Assembly: GCF_000003195.3 (NCBI RefSeq)
Contig: NC_012870.2
Coordinates: 12,516,501-12,580,500 of the forward strand
DNA length: 64,000 bases
Source: Sorghum bicolor
Taxonomy: Eukaryota > Streptophyta > Magnoliopsida > Poales > Poaceae
Direction of reading: 5' to 3'
The notes beneath the pieces are model-generated. The model was not told where the DNA came from. It ran no database searches and saw only the letters and a program-made list of their open reading frames with translations. Position numbers and translations under genes: made by a program. Below, piece after piece: positions 43,261 to 54,634 of the stretch (positions within the stretch are counted from its first letter, which is position 1; each line of letters opens with the position of its first letter).

Positions 43261-43520
43261 CGTGTGCCGCTAATTCTTAATCTCACTGTGGCCGCTCCAA
43301 GCCGAAAGCATTTCAGCAGCAACAGCCACGCACGGGAAGCTTATGGTCGAGCCCACGCACTCACACGAAAAGAACGCAACGCACGCGGGCAAATTTAAAA
43401 GTAGTGCTGGAAGAACTACTACCTTGTCCTCTTGGCATGCATCCGACAGAAAAGAATCGCTGCACCTTTCTTTGATTCTTTCCTCTTTTTCATTTTCATT
43501 CAGAATTTGATATGAACTGA

Positions 43521-43763
43521 GGCCTTGTTTAGTTCACCCTAAAAACCAATTTTTTTTTTCAAGTCTCCCCGTCACATCGAATCATGCGATACATGCATAA
43601 AACATTAAATATAAATGAAAACAAAAACTAATTGCACAGTTTCCCTGTAAATCATGAGCTAAATCTTTTAAGCCTAGTTACTCTGTGATTAGACAATATT
43701 TGTTAAATAAAAACGAAAATGCTACCGTGTCAAAACCCAAAAAAATTGGATCTAAACAAGGCC
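43521..43763. mobile_element. Tourist-like MITE with TGA target duplication
   Basis: Starts GGCCTTGTTTAGTTCACC and ends TCTAAACAAGGCC, with the same family interior as 38513-38740. TGA is repeated at 43518-43520 and 43764-43766. It is non-coding. Confidence 0.88.
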
Positions 43764-44003
43764 TGAGCGAACAAAACTGTTGCCCAGAGAGCCGACCGTT
43801 CGGAGATTCTTTCATTCTGAAGCGCATTCTACACAACCACGATGTCCGTCGACACCGAACAGCAGCATCTGGACGCCCTCACCTACAGCGACGAACCGCA
43901 TCGCACATGACAAATCCCTTCACCTCAGTTAGCACAAAGCCCATCAGAATCGACTCCACTTGGGAATAAATTCACAACAGCAACCAGCAGCAGCAGCGTC
44001 AAA

Positions 44004-44039
44004 ACACACACACACACACACACACACAACACACACACA
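44004..44039. repeat. (AC)n microsatellite
   Basis: About 17 AC dinucleotides with one break (CACAACAC). It lies downstream of the NCED gene. Confidence 0.9.
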
Positions 44040-44894
44040 GCACAGTGGCAGGAAAGAAACAAAGAGTCCCAACACAAGTGGTCAAGTGGACAAAGCGGAG
44101 AAGCGTTCGCTTGCTGTGGAGGAAGCAAATTCCCCATCTGCGTTCAAAGTTGCTGTGCCCGTCGACAACGAAGGCTCTTCTCTTGCTTGTCCCGGCAGCA
44201 CGGCAACAGGAGCCCCACATCACGACACACAGATACTCTACGACTGATGAACAGGAACGAAAATTGGATCTCTGAACAAAGATCGGGACAGAAACCGTCA
44301 CCGTTCTTATTCTTATATCATCATCAATCATATATATATTATACTACTATGAACAAATGTACACACACTGACTGATATAGGAGCCAAGCCAGCAACACCT
44401 CAGCAGCACAGCAACTGCAACTGGGTGGCAATGGCGAGCAAGTAGCAGCAACCAAGATCCTAGACACCCCAGTCCACTGGACCGAGTGACAACAACTGGA
44501 GGAGCTGGATGCATATCCATGTCATCCAATCCAAAGAAAAAAAGGGATAAAGCGAAGAAGGAAAAAAAAATATACTACTCTATACTAGCAAGAGGCGCCG
44601 CCAGCTGAGCTCTGGTTGCTCGGTCTCTAGAAGCAAGCACGAGCTGAAAAGCTACGAGCTGGGCGCCTTTCTTCTCTCACTCTCCTACTACTACTAATAA
44701 TCTCTCTCTAAGCTGCCACTATCCCAATTTACTTACACTAGTGTGAAATCAAATGAAAAAAGCAACTACCAACTGTCACTGTGGTGTCGGGGAGGGGACG
44801 GGAAGACCCCGGGGAACTGATCTCGGCTCCCTCTGGTGACTTCTCCCCTGATCCATGGCAACTCTGTTCCAGCTCCAAGAAACGCGGAGCTCGG
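44040..44894. other. Region downstream of NCED, probably its 3' untranslated region
   Basis: No gene is seen. On the minus strand this follows the NCED stop codon, so at least the right part should be its 3' untranslated region. It is AT-rich with short simple runs. Confidence 0.5.
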
Positions 44895-46730
44895 TCAGGC
44901 CTGGGCCTCGAGCTCCTTGCCCGTGATGAAGGTGCCGTGGAAGCCGAAGGGCACCCGGGACGGGAGCTGGACCGTGGCCTCCAGCCGCATGTCGGCGGCA
45001 TTGACCACCAGGAGCTCCGACGTGCCGGCGCGCTCGTCGTGGACGAAGGTGAGCACGTACCCGTCGTCCTCGCCGCGCGGGTGCGCCGCGGACGGGTCCA
45101 TGGGCACGAAGCAGGGCTCGCCGCCGAAGCGGCCCTCGCCGTACTCGAACTTGGTGAGCTCGCCAGTTTCGAGGTCCACCTTGGCGAAGCCGGACACCTT
45201 GGGCCACGGCTCGGCCACCGCGAGGTAGGCGTACCGTGTCTTGCGGCCCAGGAGGTTGCGGTTCACCATGCCCACCTCCAGGTTCACCTGCTGCGACGGC
45301 GGCAGGACGGCGCGGCGCGTGGACCGGCCCGTGCGCGTGTCCAGGCGGATCTCCGTGAGCACGCTCTCGAGGCGCTCGTCGGACTCGTTGAAGATGGAGT
45401 CGGCGGGGGTCATGCAGGAGCCGATCACCACCACCTCGCCCGTCGCCTCGTCCTCCCACGCGTTCCAAAGGTGGAAGCAGAAGCAGTCCGGCACGTCCAC
45501 CCACACCATCTCCGACGCGTCCGAGGCGTGCTTCGGGAGCACGCCGAAGCGCGACGTCTTCTCCTTGTCCAGCACCACGGGCGAGCCGCCGCGCAGCATC
45601 TCCTGGAGCTTGAACACCACCTGGTGGTCGGGCACGACCACGAAGTTCTCGGTGATGGCGAAGTCGTGGATCATGGTGGGCTGGTCCAGCGGGATCTCCA
45701 CGTCGTCGGACTTGGTGCCGTCGGGCCTGAAGTAGAAGTACTTGAGGTACGGCTTCTTGATGACGTCGTAGCTCAGCGCGTGGAGCTCTCCGGTGACCGG
45801 GTCGAGCTTCGGGTGCGCGATCATGGCGCAGCCGAGCTGGCCGTCGAAGTCGTAACGGCCGACGGTCTCGAGGTCGCCGTCGTCCGCGACGCGGACGTGG
45901 TAGGGGAGGTCGTCCTCGGACATGGCGAGGAGGTGGCCGTTGAAGTAGACGAGGCCGGCGTTAGCGACGCCCGTTCCCGCCGAGGGATCGACGAGGCCGC
46001 ACGCGGCGCGCGCGTAGAACAGGGCGAGGCGCGCGATCCCGGAGTGGCCGTGGAGCTCGCCAATGGCCTTGGGGAAGACGGGGCGTCCGATCGCGCGCTC
46101 CTGGGTGAGGCGCGCGGTCTCCGTGAAGCGGCAGGCGTAGGACTCGGCGACGCCGTTGCGTATCCGCAGCGCGTGCACCATGCCGTCGCCGTCGAACAGG
46201 TGGTGCCCGGCGACGGGGTCGAAGCAGGGGTTGGCGCCGTTGCGCGCGTAGACGCCGTTGATGAAGGGCGGGATGCGGCCGGAGACGGGGAGCTCGCGCA
46301 CGGGCGGCCTCTCCCCGACGGGCGCGAAGTTGCCGGCGATCTGCACGGCCGGGTCGGCGGTGCTGGGCAGCCCGTGGGGCCGCTCCAGGACGTTGGCAAC
46401 GAACCCTTCCTCGAACGCGTCGAGCGCGGCCGCCGCGGCGCGCTGGAAGAAGTTGAGCTGCTTCTTGCCGCCGGCCTTCCGCGGCGCCGCGGCGTGCCTC
46501 GGGACGGCAATGGCGGTGGCGGGTTTCTTGGACTGCGCCGGCAGGTCGGCCGCGCCGGGCTTGTGGAACGGCGCCTGGAGGCGCTCGGCGGGCGCGGTGG
46601 CGCGCGGCACGGAGCTGACGGCGCGCGGCGAGAACCGGACGGAATTGGAGGCCCGGGCCCTGCTGGACCCGGACGCCGGCAGGTGCTGCCGGTGTATGGA
46701 AACAGAGGTGGGCGGGGCGAGACTCTGCAT
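44895..46730 (-). CDS. NCED: 9-cis-epoxycarotenoid dioxygenase (VP14-type NCED)
   Basis: Cleaves 9-cis-violaxanthin or 9'-cis-neoxanthin to xanthoxin in plastids, the rate-limiting step of abscisic acid synthesis. The protein has 611 residues. A Ser/Arg/Ala-rich plastid transit peptide covers about 1-60. An amphipathic helix ([20 protein letters not shown]) fits thylakoid association. The seven-bladed propeller core carries iron-ligand histidines at 306 (CAMIAHPKL), 355 (TMIHDFAI), 420 ([10 protein letters not shown]) and 598 ([10 protein letters not shown]). As I recall them, maize VP14 has the same four at 298, 347, 412 and 590, a constant offset of 8, so this is very likely its ortholog. 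The start is ATG 46730 ([10 protein letters not shown]); the codon before is GTG. It is intronless, as NCED genes are. TATA and G-box elements lie upstream. Confidence 0.97.
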   Translation of the reverse strand: MQSLAPPTSVSIHRQHLPASGSSRARASNSVRFSPRAVSSVPRATAPAERLQAPFHKPGAADLPAQSKKPATAIAVPRHAAAPRKAGGKKQLNFFQRAAAAALDAFEEGFVANVLERPHGLPSTADPAVQIAGNFAPVGERPPVRELPVSGRIPPFINGVYARNGANPCFDPVAGHHLFDGDGMVHALRIRNGVAESYACRFTETARLTQERAIGRPVFPKAIGELHGHSGIARLALFYARAACGLVDPSAGTGVANAGLVYFNGHLLAMSEDDLPYHVRVADDGDLETVGRYDFDGQLGCAMIAHPKLDPVTGELHALSYDVIKKPYLKYFYFRPDGTKSDDVEIPLDQPTMIHDFAITENFVVVPDHQVVFKLQEMLRGGSPVVLDKEKTSRFGVLPKHASDASEMVWVDVPDCFCFHLWNAWEDEATGEVVVIGSCMTPADSIFNESDERLESVLTEIRLDTRTGRSTRRAVLPPSQQVNLEVGMVNRNLLGRKTRYAYLAVAEPWPKVSGFAKVDLETGELTKFEYGEGRFGGEPCFVPMDPSAAHPRGEDDGYVLTFVHDERAGTSELLVVNAADMRLEATVQLPSRVPFGFHGTFITGKELEAQA

Positions 46731-46902
46731 CACGGTGGCTGAATTGGCGTGGATCGCGTGCGGGGTTTTGAGGGATCGGGTGGGTTTTTGCGCGGTCGGC
46801 GGAGGAGGAGGAGGCTGGAGCGGAGAGCGGAGCCCGTTGGTGTGGCGGTGGTGGTGGTGGTCTGTGATGGATGGATGGTTTGGGGGTGGTAGCCGGCGGT
46901 TG

Positions 46903-46910
46903 TATTTATA
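46903..46910 (-). promoter_or_regulatory. TATA box of NCED
   Basis: TATAAATA on the minus strand, about 173 bp upstream of the ATG, inside CTATCTATAAATACAACC. It is the only good TATA box near the gene. Confidence 0.75.
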
Positions 46911-47153
46911 GATAGAGGGTCGGAGAGCAGCAGGGGAAGGAAGGCAAGCTCAAAGCTGTGGTGGGTGACTGGGCGAGTGAGTGAGGAGGCCCGGGGGGGA
47001 AGAAAAGAATTGACAGGGGGCGAGAGCGAGACGGGCGGCGCGGGTGGGGGAGGAGGGGAGAAGTGTGGTGTGGTGTGGTGGACTGGTGGGGTGGGCGGTT
47101 TGAACGGGCCGCGACTCCAAGAATGAATGAATTCGCGACGCGGACAGGGGCGC

Positions 47154-47161
47154 CCACGTGG
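47154..47161. promoter_or_regulatory. G-box/ABRE-type element upstream of NCED
   Basis: The palindrome CCACGTGG lies about 425 bp upstream of the NCED start and 245 bp upstream of its TATA box. ACGT-core boxes of this kind bind bZIP (ABF/AREB) or bHLH factors and are common in stress-induced NCED promoters. Function here is inferred from position only. Confidence 0.5.
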
Positions 47162-47440
47162 TGCGCTGCGGGGGGCGGCAGCCGGCAGGGGGGACGCGCT
47201 GACGGGGACGTGCCCGCGGCCCCGCCGCCCCGCGATGGCTTCTCGTTGCCATGCCCACTGGCCACTGGTGCTTTGCTGCTGCTGCTGCTGCGGTGCTCGG
47301 AGAGGGGAAAAAACCGTGTTTTTCTTTTTCTTTTTCTATTATTATATCACTAGTTTCCCTTTTTGCCACAGGATTTATCGCGTGCGTTGCTTTGTTTATA
47401 TTATTTCTGGAAGGAGTGTTTTTTGAGCAGAAAACACTAA

Positions 47441-47667
47441 GGCCTTGTGTAGTTCAAACCAAAAACAAAAAACTTTTTAAGATTTCTTCTCACATCGAAT
47501 TTCACAGCACATGAACGAAGAATTAAATATAGATAAAAAAAAGCTAATTACACAGTTTTTTTGAAAATCACGAGATAAATCTTTTAAGTCTAATTAGTCC
47601 ATTATTAAATACTAACAATTACAAAATAAAAATAAAAGTGCTACGGTGTTCCGAATAAAAAAATTGG
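47441..47667. mobile_element. Tourist-like MITE, 3' end eroded
   Basis: Starts GGCCTTGTGTAGTTC and has the family interior, with TAA on both sides (47438-47440 and 47668-47670). The expected AACAAGGCC end is missing. It lies 711-937 bp upstream of the NCED start codon, within the probable promoter. Confidence 0.75.
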
Positions 47668-47670
47668 TAA

Positions 47671-47914
47671 GGCCTTGTTTAGTTCCAAAAAATTTGTAAA
47701 ATTTTTTAGATTCTCTGTCACATCGACTCTTTAGACGCATGCATGAAGTACTAAATATAGACGAAAATAAAAACTAATTTTCCAGTTTGGTCGGAATTGA
47801 CGAGACGAATCTTTTAAGCCTAGTTAGTATATGATTGAACAATATTTGACAAATACAAACGAAAGTGCTATAGTGTGATTTTTCCAAAAAATTTTGGAAC
47901 TAAACAAACAAGGC
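47671..47914. mobile_element. Tourist-like MITE, adjacent second copy
   Basis: Starts GGCCTTGTTTAGTTCC and ends GGAACTAAACAAACAAGGC, with a small insertion in the right terminus. It shares the TAA at 47668-47670 with its left neighbour, suggesting insertion at or beside the target site of the first element. Confidence 0.82.
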
Positions 47915-49730
47915 ACGAGCGAGGAGGAGCTGAGGCCGCCTGCGCAAGTAGCGACTGGCGATCGAGTCTTCTCCCCGGGCGCAGCCCATATATGTTGTCC
48001 CTCGGTACTTGCGCTTCCTTTGGACCCGTCACCCGTGCCAAATGTGCTACAGCTGCCCAGTGCCGTGCAGCCAACTTCTCATCAAGTCACTAAACTTTTG
48101 TTGCACATTATGCAGCACTCAAGACACGAGCCGGAGTGTGTGCTTGCCTGCCCTCGAATCCTCGATGCTCGCCAAGTACTACTACAGCTACAGCTAGGAG
48201 CTCGTGGTGTGGAAATGCGAACCCGCCGCGATGATCGTGCTCAACCAGCTGGGACAAACCGCAGCCGACCGTCGGCGGTAGCCGGCAGGGGGGCCCTTGT
48301 TCTCGCCCGGCCGCCCGGGGACAGTCGGACAAACCAGATGCCCGGGGTTCCCAATCTGCTGCCAGGACCGCGGCACAACGCTCGTTGATCGCGCGCTCGT
48401 GCCTGGTCGGCGAAGAACCGGTGTGCTGGTAAAACAAAATCTGCAGACCCAAATCACACTGTCAGACCACCCGCCCGGGCATCCTTAAACTGAGCATTAC
48501 CAGCAGAACAGAACCAGTGTATGCTGCGCCTGCCCTGCGACGACGGATATGTTCCTGATCAGCATCTGTCGTCGCAGCAGGTCCCGTCCAAAAACAAGGC
48601 GTGCATGCGTGCGTGATCCGTTCCGAGCAAACCAAGCCAAGCCAAGCCAAAGCCACATGCCCCGCTCGTGTTGCACGACGACAGCACGGAGACCGCCATA
48701 TTCACCACCGAAGAGGAACGAACACACGGGGACAGAGCGGCGGCCTTCGTCGTCACTTTCATCAGGTGCTGGCAATGGGAGGCGAAGCGAAGCAAAGCTC
48801 GTGGCCCGCGGCATGGCGCGGACGGCGGCGGGCGGCGTCTTCCCTCCCCCCTTTGGCGAGTGGCGCCTCGCGCTGGCGCGCAAGCCTCGCGCCGGGAGCC
48901 GGGGCTCCCGCGCGGCCGCCACGTCCGTCCGCCCAGGGGGCTTACCTGCCGCGAGCCCGCGGCGCGACCGCATGCGCGCGCGCAGGGCGTGCTGACACGA
49001 CAGACAGCCCACGCCGCGGCCATGCGCGGACCCCCGTCCGCCGCTCTTGGCCAGATGACATCCCACATGCCTGTGCCCGCGCGCTGTGCGTGTGCGGCCG
49101 CATGCCCCATTTGGCACGTACGACCCGCCGGACGGCTCGGCGGCGCGATGTTCCGACCTGCTCTGCCGGCGCCTTGCCGGGGTAGTAGTATAGTACGTTT
49201 TACACGGGGCTGGATCTTCCTTCGTGTGTTTTCCAGCAGTAAACGCCTGCGAATAATGCTGCTACTCGGTCGGTACGCCAAGGGCCCGACCGTCGCCGAC
49301 ATTTTTTTTTTTCACTGCGGACGTGAGCGGCGCCGCGCACGACACACGACCAAATTGAAACTGTCGGGCGGCGTGGCCTTTGCGAGACTTTGTGTGCGCA
49401 AACAACAAAGGCGAGAAAGGCGACGGCCTCCCTTCGCAGGGGCCATCGCGTAGACTTGTGTGACCTCTTTGTTGACTGTGGAGTGAGTGTGAGCGACTGG
49501 GCGAGAGCATGCCAATTCACATTTCGGAGGGCCTGGCCACCAACAACGTGCGGAGACCCGTCGATCGCAATCTTCTCGCCGACGGCCGGTGAATCAAGTC
49601 ATTCACGGCCAAAGGTTCCATATGCAGCCTGCTCAGCTGTATTTTTTCAGCTATCTACCTTACAGGGTTTTTTTTTTAGCAGCATCTGTGGTTGCAGCGC
49701 TGCAAAGAGTGTTGCTGAGCAAGCTGACGT
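47915..49730. other. GC-rich region without a supported gene
   Basis: Contains several overlapping frames of up to about 260 codons on both strands. None shows a domain, and the amino-acid make-up (Arg, Ala, Pro, Cys) is that expected from random GC-rich DNA. It may include distal NCED regulatory DNA or non-coding transcripts. No RNA gene was identified. Confidence 0.45.
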
Positions 49731-49734
49731 CTTA

Positions 49735-49951
49735 GGCCTTGTTTAGTTCCAACAATTTTTAAGATTTTTCGTTACATTTTTGAACACATGCATAGAGCAT
49801 TAAATATATATAAAAAATAATTAATTGCATAATTATTTATAATTTATGAGACGATTGTTTTTAGTCTAGATTAGTCCATAGTTAAATAATAATTGTCAAA
49901 ATAAAAATAAAAATGCTACGGTAGTCAAACTTAAAAAAATTTAAAGCAAAG
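49735..49951. mobile_element. Tourist-like MITE, diverged
   Basis: Starts GGCCTTGTTTAGTTCCAAC after TTA (49732-49734). The interior, ACATGCATAGAGCATTAAAT to GAGACGATTG, is of the same family but AT-drifted. The right terminus is decayed, with TTA at 49952-49954. Confidence 0.72.
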
Positions 49952-50411
49952 TTAGAATAAGATTCAAGAGGCGTGAATGTCTGGCACATTGATATTGAGT
50001 TCGAAGAGCAGTGCAAAAGACCTGATCGGCTGATAGATCGTGTTGGTCGAGCACATTAGAGCGCGTAGCTTCTGCTCGTCTCGCCCTGCTGATCTGAGCT
50101 AGAAATTGGATGGTGCATTTGGTTCACAGGTCAGGACGCCTTGAGACCTACGGAGTATGTTGGCAAGTTTTTTGCTTGCTATCCCAGGAGAGCCGTTTTG
50201 GCTAAGCTAACTTGGCATGGCGACACTCCGCCCACGTGGGCGAGGTGAGGCAAGCTGGACCATAAAACTAAACGTGTCGGACTAAACGTGTCGTAGTCTA
50301 GACTAAAATTCTTTTTAGTTTATTTTACTATTTTTTACATACCCAATATAATCATGTAAAATCTTTGGGTGTGATCAGTAGTAGCTCTACTCTGCTGCTT
50401 TTTTCTTCTGT

Positions 50412-50675
50412 GTCGAGATGAAAACAGATGATATATAAACGGATATAGCTGATATTACATTTATTTTCATATTTCTGTTCGGATTCATATTCAAATACGC
50501 CATGCTGAATAGGGTATGATTGGATATCAACATCATAAATATGTGATTTGAGTATTCGGATACAAATACAGTATTAAATTCAATATCCAGACTCAGATAT
50601 AAATAGATTTAAACCACTCTAAACAGATTCGGTCTCGAATACGGTTAAAAAATATTCGTACTGTTTTCACCCCTA
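50412..50675. mobile_element. hAT-type MITE (GGGGTGAAAAC family), diverged
   Basis: The right end reads as the complement of TAGGGGTGAAAACAGTACGA. The left end, TGTCGAGATGAAAACAGATG, is a poor partner. The interior is full of GGATAT and ATTCGGAT strings, as in this family of grass non-autonomous hAT elements. The assignment relies on the right terminus. Confidence 0.55.
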
Positions 50676-53600
50676 ACTGTGCGTACCTGTTTCCCTTCTT
50701 TCCTACCACTGTAGCTACTTCTTGCTTGCAACAGTACAGTCAAGAACCGCTGCTGAATCCGATTAAATGATAATGAGAAATGTAGGTTTATATGCTAAAA
50801 TTGTCATCAAATTTCAACAAAAATATCCACCTTTAAGTCTGATTATATATAGACCACACACACATGACACACAGTATCGACTCAAGCGCATAGGTGATGG
50901 ACTGCCGACTGCTATATGCCTATATGCAACAGATCGATGAATGCATTGACGTCAAGTGTTACAGTTTCACTTTGTCTACGTCGAATCCACCGCCGTTACT
51001 TCGTCATTTCAGGAAACAAAGCAGACAAAGGATACATAAGTAGTTCAACATTTCTTAAAGCTAGGCTCTCTGAGTCAAAAAAAAAAAAGCTAGGCTCTCC
51101 AACTCCAGACGGCATGAGCACAATCTAGTAGAATCGATACCTTTTGCCGCTAGCATGCATGCACGCATATGCGCACTACGATCCGGCAGCAAACAGTCCT
51201 AAACGCAACACTCACCACGCGTAGTGCGACACACATGGCAGCATATGCATGGGCCAGACATCGGCATGCAGCTAGGGCCGCCCGCAGCGCAAGCAATCAA
51301 ACAACCCCCGTCGGCCTCGGCCGGATAGTTGGTCGATCGAGCCTTCGCTCGCTCGTTAGCTCGCGTGTGGATCGGTGCGACCAACAATGGCGTACGTACG
51401 TAGTGCCCGTGACCACCGGACGGAAAAAAAGGCCGACCGACACATGGGGATGGGGAGATGGGGCCTGGCGCACCGAAGAAGACGGTCTCTGGCCTGCCGG
51501 TTAGTTAGCAGCTCTGATCCGACGTGATGCTGATTTGGACGGATCATGCGATCGATGCGTAGCGGGCACGTACACGCAGCGACGACCTCACTCAACCTGG
51601 CGGGTGCACGTGCAGCGCGGCGATTGGCAGCCCCGATTTCCTCCGCGGACAGGCGGCCATGAACGGGAAAGAAAATCCTACCGGGTCTAAACCAGGACGG
51701 GCTCTTTTCTCCGTCGCGACAACCAAAACGGCAAGCGTGCATTCCGGGAGCTTTCGGAGCCCCCCTGCTGCGCCATGATTTCGACCGGCGACGATCGACG
51801 ACGTCACTGGCGCGACCTGACATTCTTTTTATCCTTTGGCTTTGTTTTTTTGGCTGATAGGGGCCCGGGGTACGTGTAGCGCTGGGATTGGGTACGGGCG
51901 ATGAGGTGGCACCGTGTGGACCAACGTCGCCATCGCGGCGGATGGCGTCGCCGGGTCCACGTGTCGCCCCCGGCGGCCACCCTGCGTGCTTTTCATGCCA
52001 AAAACTGTTTTGGTTCGGTAATCGGGGGAAAGAAAAAAAAAATGTCTGGTTCGGTTCGCGTGGGTCACTTTCGATGACTCACTCGGTTTAACGGAAAACG
52101 AAGGTAGCTCGGCCTCGGCGTACGACGTGCTCTGCACCGAGACGGGCGAGACCCCAGGCGGCCGATCGAGAGTAACGGCAGGCAGCATCATTCCCGGCCC
52201 GTTCCGTTTGGACCGCTACTTTTGGTTGTGAATCGACGACGCTGAGAGCTTGGACTCGCTCTCAATGGACTGGAGTACGCCAGTCATCACAACATTTTTT
52301 GTATGCTGGAACCGTGTGCTGCTCGTCGGTCGCTCCATTCCCATTTACCGAAGACTGATAACCAGTCTGACTGAGCTGCCGGAGTAGTATCCGCCCTGTT
52401 CACTTAGGTGCGCCGAATCTACTAGTCATTTAATAGTATTTTTTTTTAAAATAAATCAACGAACAATATTTTATCATAATTTATTAATATTTTTAATCAT
52501 AGCTTATCGGTCAAGCCAACAAACCGGTGACAAGCTCCACCACTGCTCACTCACTGTTGTTTGGGTCGGATCAAAGTTGTTGGGTTGGTGTATAGCATGG
52601 GTGGCACGACCACGAAGTGAGGCTGAGGGCGGCATGCATGCAGAGTCGCTCTCCGCAGGTCAACGTCGCGCCCCGGTTGCATTTGCATGCATGGACACCA
52701 CGGGAGTTCCCACGGTTGCAGGCGCCCATGCCCCGGTGGCGCGCGCCGGTTGGGGGCCGCGCCGCTAGCTCCCAGGGTGCAACAGCGACAGCGCCGCCCA
52801 CGCTTTCTCCGTCCGCCCCCGCCCACAGTTAGCTCGGACCGGTTCAACGACGAGCGAGGTCTCGTTCTCGTGTCGTCGTGGAGCACCCCTCACCGGTCAT
52901 CATCACCATTGTATTAGTTTTGATTATTTTTCTAGTAGTAGCAGCAAATACAATCTTTTTTTTGTCCTAATAACTAACGCACTGATTAACTAGTATACTT
53001 TTCAGCAGAGCGAGGGTCGTTTTGGCCGGCAAACTTTTTTTTTCCCTCCGCAAGTACTCCCTTTTGCGTAGCACGACGGTGTCATTTTCCATGTCTGATG
53101 TGATGATGTCTCCGCTAATTCCAGCGATAGATAACAATCACACTACCTGATTAAATTAAATATAACTAAACTAAACCAAGAAAGCGAAATGAAGCCGCGA
53201 GACGTGCGCGCACCGACGAATATATGCATGATGAACGTAAAATCGTGCACGATCCAACTCCATCCACCGTCCAGCGACCAAGTCTCTTGCTTACTCATTT
53301 CCAATAACTTCAGATCTACACGGATCTGTACTTTTGAATGGCTATTACATACCCCTAAGATTTTTTTTTTCTGAAACGCATACCCTAAGAATTACCAGTA
53401 GTAGAGAATATATTTTGTACAACACCAACCATTGTTTGCATGCATGACACGTATGTGTTCTGCATGTGACCACCTTGTTGACAAAAAAAAAATACCAAAA
53501 AGATTTGTCTAGGCCGGGTTTTCTAACTTTGTTAAAATGTGCAATAGACTCAAAACATATATGGAACTTCTGATTGGAGCCCCGACGAAGAAAATCCAAT

Positions 53601-54162
53601 TTTGAAAAGATCTCACTTCAGCCAAACAAGCCTGAGCTGATTTTTCCAAATGAGCCTGTCATTTTTTTAACTTACTCAAATTATAAATTGAATTTTACCA
53701 TTGTGTTCCTCTCGTCGAGATGAACGAAATGCATATATAGTATGTAAAATTTAACTCCCGGATGATAAATCATGCACTTGGGGAGTTATTTCACCTTCAA
53801 ATAAATCAGCCCAAACTAGTTTTGGTACCGTTCAAACCGGCTCGAGCCGATTTTCTCTTTTCTGGTCCGTTTTGAGGGTTATTTTTATGTATTTTGTGTC
53901 AGATGAGGTCTAATTCTTGATTGTTGGTGAAATTTAGATTTGTGTCCCAAGCCATCTTACCCAAGGGAGCTTGGAGGTGTTGCTGGCTTCTCAAAAGTGG
54001 TGGAGAAGTTGGATCCACCTCCCCTTCCCATGTTGCTCCATTTCTTGAAATCTCATTCTCCTCCTTGCTCCTAGTTGCTACTTTGCTAGGGAGAGAGTGC
54101 TCCTCCCTCTTCAGTCTTCAATACACAACCCTTGTGGTCATCATCTTCACTTGATCTCCATA
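50676..54162. other. Intergenic region without a supported gene
   Basis: Alternating GC-rich islands (51170-51830, 52140-52250, 52600-52900) and AT-rich stretches. Open frames are short to medium, on both strands, without motifs. A partial MITE lies near 52396-52530 (AATAAATCAACGAACAATA). The sequence at 53900-54162 continues at 54635 beyond the solo LTR and may be another old repeat. Confidence 0.45.
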
Positions 54163-54167
54163 GTCTT

Positions 54168-54629
54168 TGTGGGGGTATAAACCCCTATACCCTTACGGCT
54201 AGACTTCGGCCAGGAGGCTTGGCCCATTACGAGACGAGTTCAAGGCTTGATCCGACAACCTGGAGTTTCGCGCAAGGAAACAAGATGTGGAGATCAAGCA
54301 GGATTCTAGTCGGTTAGAATAGGAATTGATATCGAATTATCCATGGCAATTGTAACCGACTAGGATTAGTTTCCAGATCTGTAACCCTGCCCTCCAGACT
54401 ATATAAGGAGGGGCAAGGGACCCCCCTAGGACACATCATATTCTCTCAACACAAATCAATACAACCAGACGCAGGACGTAGGTATTACGCCAACTCGGCG
54501 GCCGAACCTGGATAAAAAGCTTGTCCGTGTCTTGCGTCACCATCGAGTTCGTAGTTTGCGCACCGTCTACCGATAAACTACTACCGTGGGTATACCCCAA
54601 GGTAGACTGCCGACCAGCTTTCGTCGACA
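54168..54629 (+). mobile_element. Solo LTR with target duplication
   Basis: The 462-bp unit runs from TGTGGGGGTATAAACC to TTTCGTCGACA (TG...CA) and is flanked by GTCTT on both sides (54163-54167 and 54630-54634). No internal retrotransposon sequence adjoins. This is the product of recombination between two LTRs that removed the body. A TATATAAGGAGGGG promoter box at 54410 gives the orientation as plus. Confidence 0.92.
54410..54416 (+). promoter_or_regulatory. TATA box of the solo LTR
   Basis: TATATAA followed by GGAGGGG, resembling the LTR promoter of the large gypsy element. It may still start transcription into flanking DNA. Confidence 0.5.
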
Positions 54630-54634
54630 GTCTT

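Noticed and set aside
44781..46742. 653-codon open frame antisense to NCED
   Set aside because: Same GC3 shadow effect. The minus-strand NCED frame has all catalytic residues, while this one has no recognisable motif.
48559..49453. Open frames of about 250 codons on both strands upstream of NCED
   Set aside because: Frames in both directions and several phases with Arg/Ala/Pro/Cys-rich translations indicate GC-rich non-coding DNA.
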